From Bacillota bacterium (GTDB taxonomy: Bacteria; Bacillota; Clostridia; Clostridiales; Clostridiaceae): a DNA stretch of 19,140 nucleotides. Below are positions 15,085 to 19,140 of this stretch, piece by piece; the stretch's first letter is position 1, and the number at the start of each line of letters is the position of its first letter. The notes under the pieces are model-generated. The model worked only from the letters and a program-made list of their open reading frames with translations. It did no database searches and was not told where the DNA came from. The position numbers and the translations under genes were made by a program. The stretch is from assembly GCA_030706015.1 (NCBI GenBank), contig JAUZPI010000077.1, positions 1-19,140 on the forward strand, in the 5' to 3' direction.

Positions 15085-15116
15085 TCTCTCTCAATCTCAG
15101 ATTGAGCTTTAATTCA
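15085..15116 (+). repeat. 32-bp palindromic repeat, copy 2
   Basis: Same sequence as copy 1 with one change, 99 bp downstream, carrying the palindrome at 15090-15106. The 67 bp between the copies have no gene or other recognised element. Either a local duplication of the sulP 3' end or two copies of a small dispersed palindromic repeat. Confidence 0.85.
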
Positions 15117-15128
15117 CTAGCTATAAGT

Positions 15129-15158
15129 AAAGGCTGTCCACGTGCTGCAGCCTTTTTT
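15129..15158 (+). terminator. Terminator of sulP
   Basis: AAAGGCTG (15129-15136) pairs with CAGCCTTT (15148-15155), 11-nt loop, followed by a run of six T (15153-15158). It lies downstream of both palindromic repeats. Confidence 0.85.
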
Positions 15159-15213
15159 ATTTTATACTACTAAAGATTCTTATTCATTTCTCGACATACT
15201 AACTAAGGAATAG

Positions 15214-15241
15214 TTGTAAATTGATATTACTGAATTATACA
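15214..15241 (+). promoter_or_regulatory. Possible promoter of the FlgM-like gene
   Basis: TTGTAA (15214-15219), 16-bp spacer, TATACA (15236-15241). Spacing is one base short of ideal. No sigma-D (motility) type promoter was seen. Confidence 0.35.
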
Positions 15242-15275
15242 AGGCTGCATTACTCACAAAAGAGGAGATGTTAAT

Positions 15276-15536
15276 ATGAAAGTATGGGGTGAGCAAGCAA
15301 AGGGATCTGCTGCTTTGAATCAACAGAAAAATAATGTAACTAAACAACCCAATTCAAACTCAAATAACTCCCAAGACTTCCAAGCTATTTTAAGGGCTAT
15401 TAAACTAAATTCTGGAGCAGCAAATGACACAGTTAAGGAACTCGGAAAAAAATACACCGCAGGAAATTACAACGTTGATAGCAGGGAGTTGGCTAATAGA
15501 ATACTACAAACAATACGACTAGGAAAAATAAAATAA
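15276..15536 (+). CDS. FlgM-like anti-sigma-28 factor domain protein
   Basis: A small 86-residue basic protein. Residues 15-35 are a disordered N, Q, S-rich stretch. Residues 50-80 (VKELGKKYTAGNYNVDSRELANRIL) match the pattern of the FlgM C-terminal domain, in which an ELK-like helix is followed by G-x-Y-x-V-D-S and an A-x-x-(I/L)L helix. FlgM proteins bind and block sigma-28, the flagellar sigma factor. Length is normal for FlgM. No flagellar genes lie nearby, which is unusual, and the first helix is poorly conserved, so a paralogue with another partner is possible. ATG follows AGAGGAG. Moderate certainty, based on pattern only. Confidence 0.6.
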   Translation: MKVWGEQAKGSAALNQQKNNVTKQPNSNSNNSQDFQAILRAIKLNSGAANDTVKELGKKYTAGNYNVDSRELANRILQTIRLGKIK

Positions 15537-15542
15537 CAAAAT

Positions 15543-15597
15543 GGACTGTGTATAGGATAATATACCTGTTATTATACAAATCCTTACTACACAGTCC
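15543..15597. terminator. Long hairpin between convergent genes
   Basis: GGACTGTGTA (15543-15552) pairs with TACACAGTCC (15588-15597); inside, AGGAT pairs with ATCCT and ATAATA with TATTAT, giving a 55-nt near-continuous hairpin. The minus-strand side continues with CCATTTTGTTATTTT, a fair tail for ending the TauE gene; it may also stop transcription of the FlgM-like gene. Confidence 0.6.
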
Positions 15598-15630
15598 CGC
15601 TGCATTCCCGTACAACTACTCTAAAAATTA

Positions 15631-16386
15631 CTAAATTAATGCTGAAAGAAATGTATACATTCCCATACTTACTATGATAGCAATTACTATCCCTCTAAAT
15701 ACCTTCTGACTTACCCGGCTAGATAACCTTTTACCAATAAATAATCCTATAATGAGCATAGGTAAAAATTCAAGAATATTTTCTACTCCCTGCTTATTTA
15801 TTAAGCCTCTCCAAAGAAATAGAACTATACTTATAAAATCTAAGATTCCTGCATATATAGCCAAGTTGGCTATAAACTTATCTTTCCCTATATTTTGATT
15901 GGAAAAAAACAGTGCCACTGGCGGTCTTCCAAGTGATAAACTTGAATTTAACAATCCACTAAAGAATCCTGTAAAAGCAAGTGCTCTGTTTTCATTTCTA
16001 ACCTTTATGCTTAGTCCTTTGAGCATAGCCAAACCAAAAAAAACTATTATAACACCTACAGCTATCTTTAGCAGCTTTACATTAATAGTCGTCAATATAT
16101 ATAATCCAAAGGGGATTCCAATAATGCCTGAAATGATTAAAGGTAGGATTGACCTCACTTCCACATGCTTTTTCATATTAAATAATATAAATAAATCAAT
16201 AATAAAACAATTTGCTGCCACAAATGGTACAACAGTCTTTATATCTCCTGTAAGCATGGACAGCACAGGAACCACTATCAATGGAAAACCAAAACCCGCC
16301 ACCCCATGTACTACTGCTGCTGCTAAGATTAATAACGAAGTTACTATAATGTTAAAGAAATTAATAATAATACACCTCCAGCTCAA
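15631..16386 (-). CDS. TauE/SafE family membrane transporter
   Basis: A membrane protein of about 251 residues from the TauE/SafE (DUF81) family, whose members move sulfur- or carbon-containing organic anions such as sulfite, sulfoacetate or taurine breakdown products. Near its start it has the family motif HGVAGFGFPLIVVPVLS, and a second inverted-repeat-like half containing GLLNSSLSLGRPPVALFF, with about eight membrane segments. The open frame begins further upstream inside the DUF2809 gene with a basic, non-membrane leader that is unlikely to be real. I use TTG 16386 (GAGG about 11 bases upstream). A strong GGAGGTG directly precedes a run of ATT codons at 16374-16366, so a rare ATT start is an alternative. 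It probably forms an operon with DUF2809 and HAD genes. Confidence 0.87.
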   Translation of the reverse strand: MSWRCIIINFFNIIVTSLLILAAAVVHGVAGFGFPLIVVPVLSMLTGDIKTVVPFVAANCFIIDLFILFNMKKHVEVRSILPLIISGIIGIPFGLYILTTINVKLLKIAVGVIIVFFGLAMLKGLSIKVRNENRALAFTGFFSGLLNSSLSLGRPPVALFFSNQNIGKDKFIANLAIYAGILDFISIVLFLWRGLINKQGVENILEFLPMLIIGLFIGKRLSSRVSQKVFRGIVIAIIVSMGMYTFLSALI

Positions 16387-16400
16387 AAGCTCTATTTCCT

Positions 16401-16817
16401 CTAACCGCCTGTTATTTCTGTTGAATCGAACACTCTTAAAATGAATAATTCTAATATTACTCCTATTAATATTCCTATTGTATAGCACACTAAATCACTC
16501 CATAAAAAAACAAAACCTAAAATTAATCCACCTAAACGAGTTGCTCTGATACTATCAATCCAAGGTGCGTGATATAGCTGGCTTATTTCTATAATATAAG
16601 AAAATACTATTGCTGCTAATGCAGTTTTTAAGGTTGTCCAAGTTTTAAATATAAATCCTATACCTAGAAAAACCATCAAAGCCCACAGCGCATCTCCAGC
16701 ATATTCCCCAACCCAGCTGGGCATAACACCAGCATACTTTCTAGAACCTAGACCTAATATAATTACTATAAATACAAGAAATAAGTATATTATTCTACTA
16801 CGGTCTTTTTTCATCAT
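16401..16817 (-). CDS. DUF2809 family membrane protein
   Basis: A 138-residue membrane protein with about four hydrophobic segments (near 9-25, 42-58, 64-78, 108-130). The family pattern is seen in EISQLYHAPWIDSIRATRLGGLILG followed by F-x-W-x-D-(L/I)-x-x-Y-x-x-G near 98-116, which I match to DUF2809 rather than to VanZ, although the overall build is similar to VanZ. Function unknown. The frame can open at GTG 16826, but ATG 16817 lies five bases after AAGGTGGG and is preferred. It begins 46 bp after the HAD gene stop and ends 14 bp before the preferred TauE start. Confidence 0.75.
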   Translation of the reverse strand: MMKKDRSRIIYLFLVFIVIILGLGSRKYAGVMPSWVGEYAGDALWALMVFLGIGFIFKTWTTLKTALAAIVFSYIIEISQLYHAPWIDSIRATRLGGLILGFVFLWSDLVCYTIGILIGVILELFILRVFDSTEITGG

Positions 16818-16863
16818 ATAACCCACCTTCTCAACATTATAAAATAACCTTTCAAGGCTAACT

Positions 16864-17565
16864 CTATAAAACCTTTTCTAGTTCATAAAAATCCCTTACT
16901 CTATCTTCTATATGTGAAAACTTATCTGATCTATCTAATAGAATGGATTTTATGCCTATATTTCTTGGTCCTTCATAATCACATTTAAAATCATCGCCTA
17001 CAAAGATAATTTCACTGCTTTTTAACCCTAAGCTATCACTTGCAATGTTATAAATATTAGGATTAGGTTTCCTCCAGCCAACATTTACAGATACAGTAAC
17101 TGTCTTAAAGAAATGTGATATACCTGTCTTTTCTAATAAATCCTCTACTCCTCCGCTTACCTTAAAATTGGATACAATACCTAAAGTATATCTTTTTGAT
17201 AGCCTTTCTAGTACAGCTTTAACCTCATCTCTAACATAACATCTTGAACTATAATTTTCCCAGTAAATTTTAGCGAAGTTGGTTATGGCCTCTTCAAAAT
17301 CACCATGCTCTTCTCCTATTTTATCTTTTAGCAAATGATGATATCGTTCACTCATCTCATATTCTTTATAGTTAGGACATTTATCCTCAAGAAAACACTT
17401 TGCTGTTTTATAATCTCTTAAAAATTCATCAAAGTCTTTCCAATAACCTTCATTACCTGAACCTTCAAAAGCCCAAATAGCATCATATTCCTTTAATTCT
17501 GGAGCTTCCTTTATATCTACCAAGGTTTCCATACAATCAAACAATATACATTCTATCCTACTCAT
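16864..17565 (-). CDS. HAD-superfamily hydrolase
   Basis: A 233-residue cytosolic phosphatase-like enzyme of the haloacid dehalogenase superfamily. Motif I is FDCMETL: nucleophile Asp10 is present but the usual second aspartate two residues on is Met12. Motif II is Ser132 (IVSNF), motif III Lys166 (WRKPNP) and motif IV the acidic cluster GDDFKCD at 190-196. A helical cap lies at about 20-110. Loss of the second aspartate occurs in other HAD groups and may lower or change phosphatase activity. Substrate unknown. ATG follows GGAGGGG. It heads the minus-strand unit with the DUF2809 and TauE genes. Confidence 0.9.
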   Translation of the reverse strand: MSRIECILFDCMETLVDIKEAPELKEYDAIWAFEGSGNEGYWKDFDEFLRDYKTAKCFLEDKCPNYKEYEMSERYHHLLKDKIGEEHGDFEEAITNFAKIYWENYSSRCYVRDEVKAVLERLSKRYTLGIVSNFKVSGGVEDLLEKTGISHFFKTVTVSVNVGWRKPNPNIYNIASDSLGLKSSEIIFVGDDFKCDYEGPRNIGIKSILLDRSDKFSHIEDRVRDFYELEKVL

Positions 17566-17615
17566 CTACACCCCTCCAAATTCAATTAACCACGTTTTAT
17601 CTCTAGCTAATAAGT

Positions 17616-17624
17616 ATAATACCA
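17616..17624 (-). promoter_or_regulatory. Possible extended -10 promoter of the HAD gene
   Basis: TGG-TATTAT on the minus strand (hexamer 17621-17616), about 55 bp before the HAD start. No good -35 box is seen. The remaining 170 bp up to the divergent NlpC/P60 gene show only a small ATTCCC/GGGAAT dyad (17727-17747). Confidence 0.35.
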
Positions 17625-17794
17625 TAAGCCTAAAATTTATAGAACTCTGTTTAACCTAAAGTATAACAATTTCTATGCACTTCTCACACTTAAAAATTTG
17701 TTTATAACATTAAACTTATTAGGTTTATTCCCTTTTTATTTGGGAATTATAAATTTAAAATTTAGTTTACTAATGGATAAAAGCAGGTGAAAAT

Positions 17795-18703
17795 ATGAGT
17801 TGGTACACAGATTGTAAATTAGTTAATGATAAAGATGGCTATGTGGTTGAGATATTTTTAAATCCCAATGATGTGGAGTTTTCAATCGAACTTCTTTCTA
17901 ATATTAAAGATAACATCCCAGAAATAGATTATGTAATAAGAGATATAATTGAAGAAAAGTTTACAGATATTAAAGTGACCTCTGTAAAATTAATACTTGG
18001 TACATTAGTAGTAGCTAGCATTCCCTTTATACCAAATACAAAAGTACATGCGGCAGATGCTCCGCCCACAGCCTCTCAGCAAATTAGTAATCAACCCCTC
18101 TCCTTTGCCAGCCTTGGTGCAAAGGGAATTGTAACTGCTACTAGGCTTAATGTTAGAAGCGGTCCTTCTACTACTAACTCCATTATCTCTAAATTACTTC
18201 AAGGCAATAGTGTAAAGGTTCTTGATGCGATTAATGGCTGGTATAAAATTCAATTATCTAACGGTACTGTGGGATGGGTTAGTAACGCCTATTTAAAAAT
18301 AGATGCAGCATCTATTCGGCAAGGAAAAATAAATATCGTAATTAACACTGCTAAATCTCTCGTAGGTACTCCCTATGTATGGGGAGGAAAGTCGCTGCAA
18401 GATGGTGGCTTTGATTGTTCAGGTTTTACTCAGTATTCTTATAGAGCTGCTGGCTATGATCTAAATAGAGTTTCTAGAGACCAAGCAACTCAAGGAGTAG
18501 CTGTATCAATGGGTAATTTACAGCCAGGAGATCTTGTATTCTTCTCACTTGCGGGAGATGGACGTATTTCTCACGTTGGGATTTATTTAGGAGGCGGGAA
18601 GATGATTCATAGTCCTAAAACAGGAGATACAGTGAAAATAACCGATATAACTACAAGCTTCTGGCAGACTAGATTTATAACCGCCAGAAGAATTATTCAA
18701 TGA
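17795..18703 (+). CDS. SH3b-NlpC/P60 cell-wall endopeptidase with N-terminal cytoplasmic domain
   Basis: A 302-residue peptidoglycan hydrolase predicted to cleave peptide stems. Residues 1-62 are an acidic, soluble, probably cytosolic domain of unknown function. A hydrophobic stretch at 64-80 ends in VHAADA (84-89), a signal-peptidase-like site, so secretion uses a very late signal or the protein stays as a membrane anchor. An SH3b domain follows at 112-170 (LNVRSGPS, GWVSNAYLKI), then NlpC/P60 at 180-302 with catalytic Cys208 (FDCSGF), His260 (ISHVGIY) and His272 (MIHSP). The GTPYVWGG motif is at 191-198. ATG follows AGGTGA. Transcribed alone; its sporulation or growth role cannot be told. 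Confidence 0.93.
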   Translation: MSWYTDCKLVNDKDGYVVEIFLNPNDVEFSIELLSNIKDNIPEIDYVIRDIIEEKFTDIKVTSVKLILGTLVVASIPFIPNTKVHAADAPPTASQQISNQPLSFASLGAKGIVTATRLNVRSGPSTTNSIISKLLQGNSVKVLDAINGWYKIQLSNGTVGWVSNAYLKIDAASIRQGKINIVINTAKSLVGTPYVWGGKSLQDGGFDCSGFTQYSYRAAGYDLNRVSRDQATQGVAVSMGNLQPGDLVFFSLAGDGRISHVGIYLGGGKMIHSPKTGDTVKITDITTSFWQTRFITARRIIQ

Positions 18704-18734
18704 ATTAAACAATTAATTAGTACTAGATTTATTC

Positions 18735-18757
18735 GAGACTATTTTAGTCTCTTTTTT
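18735..18757 (+). terminator. Terminator of the NlpC/P60 gene
   Basis: GAGACT (18735-18740) pairs with AGTCTC (18746-18751), followed by six T residues. It lies about 30 bp after the stop. Confidence 0.85.
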
Positions 18758-18781
18758 GCTTTCATCTAAGCTTTTGAATAA

Positions 18782-18803
18782 CAAAAAAAGTGCCTTAAGC
18801 ACT
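18782..18803 (-). terminator. Terminator of the SRP RNA
   Basis: On the minus strand AAGTGCTTAAGGCACTT forms a self-complementary stem (18803-18787) followed by a run of T residues. It lies about 28 bp after the predicted 3' end of the SRP RNA. Confidence 0.8.
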
Positions 18804-18829
18804 TATATATCATCATTAGTTTTATGTAA

Positions 18830-19100
18830 TGCCGTGCACCTGGCTTCGACAGTAACATATGGACGTTACCTATACAGTTAGCTCAAATCAGGTTGTTCCA
18901 CGGCACACGGAAGTGTTCACTTACCGCTGCTTCCTTCCGGACCTGACGGGGTTCATGAATTTCCGTTGCGTGGGACCCAATTCTCAACACCACTTATATA
19001 GGTCAGGCTCCACATGTTAAAGCCTTAGACCAGGAATTCAACCCTGCTATAGCGGATTGCAGGTTACAAGGCACCGCTGACTCCCCATCTAGCACGACAA
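18830..19100 (-). ncRNA. ffs: Signal recognition particle RNA, large Bacillus/Clostridium type
   Basis: RNA core of the signal recognition particle, about 270 nt. The minus strand has the SRP54-binding hairpin with GGAAGGAAGC (around 18926-18947 on the plus strand), the 5' Alu-type segment GTCGTGCTAGATGGGGAG near 19098, and the closing GGTGCACGGC near 18831 whose bases pair with the 5' end (GTCGTGC). The large size with an Alu domain is typical of Bacillus and Clostridium scRNA (gene scr). It follows tRNA-Ser by about 8 bp and is followed by its own terminator. Ends are estimated from alignment by eye to Bacillus scRNA. Confidence 0.95.
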
Positions 19101-19108
19101 AGTTTTAA

Positions 19109-19140
19109 TGGCGGAAAGAGAGGGATTCGAACCCTCGGTA
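19109..19140 (-). tRNA. tRNA-Ser, 3' part only
   Basis: The minus strand shows the T arm GAGGG-TTCGAAT-CCCTC, then the acceptor strand TCTTTCC, discriminator G and an encoded CCA (19109-19111). The anticodon lies beyond the window edge, so the serine identity comes from the G discriminator, the acceptor sequence and the conserved tRNA-Ser/scr arrangement. Confidence 0.85.

Noticed and set aside
14919..15173. Plus-strand reading frame across the sulP end
   Set aside because: It is made of the out-of-frame sulP end and the two palindromic repeats; no ribosome site and no protein features.
16387..16488. Extended N-terminus of the TauE protein overlapping the DUF2809 gene
   Set aside because: It is basic, asparagine/arginine-rich and unlike the family; no ribosome site precedes the far start.
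16401..16817. VanZ-family call
   Set aside because: The WIDSIRATRLGGLILG...WSDLVCY pattern fits DUF2809 better; a VanZ-like build is possible but less specific.

Overview
The window is AT-rich DNA from a spore-forming low-GC Firmicute, most likely Clostridium or a close relative. The evidence is the dnaX-ybaB-recR-yaaL-bofA gene order, sporulation-type genes (bofA, ytaF), a large Bacillus/Clostridium-type SRP RNA, strong GGAGG ribosome sites with frequent GTG and TTG starts, and the protein style. This placement is inference from content; no species is claimed.

Layout. 1-1955 (minus): an ATPase/ABC-2 permease pair (bacitracin/BcrAB style), the permease running off the left edge. 2154-5444 (minus): a YtrA-like operon of GntR repressor, ABC ATPase and two paralogous permeases; its promoter carries an elaborate dyad operator array. 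5697-6320 (plus): ytaF with an EF-hand-like loop. 6376-9741 (minus): the housekeeping cluster dnaX, ybaB, recR, yaaL (DUF2508) and bofA. 9.9-12.95 kb (minus): an unknown protein, a DUF5104-like lipoprotein, a zinc-ribbon/RDD membrane protein and a double-MarR regulator. 13330-15006 (plus): a SulP anion transporter, divergent from the MarR gene, with three 32-bp-phased repeats and a strongly structured leader. 15276-15536 (plus): an orphan FlgM-like protein. 15631-17565 (minus): HAD hydrolase, DUF2809 membrane protein, TauE/SafE permease. 17795-18703 (plus): SH3b-NlpC/P60 cell-wall hydrolase. 18830-19140 (minus): SRP RNA and the 3' end of tRNA-Ser.

In Bacillus tRNA-Ser, scr (SRP RNA) and dnaX are adjacent. 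Here the order and strand are kept but about 9 kb of accessory genes lies between scr and dnaX.

The most interesting part is 12.0-13.33 kb. A single-chain tandem MarR protein faces a SulP transporter. The regulator's own -10 box lies inside a TGCTAA palindrome, and the transporter's predicted start is followed by three TTCGAnTnCTAA-type repeats exactly 32 bp apart and then by a nested hairpin leader with no match that I recognise. The second best is the GntR operator array at 5468-5548. The rest looks like ordinary clostridial chromosome.
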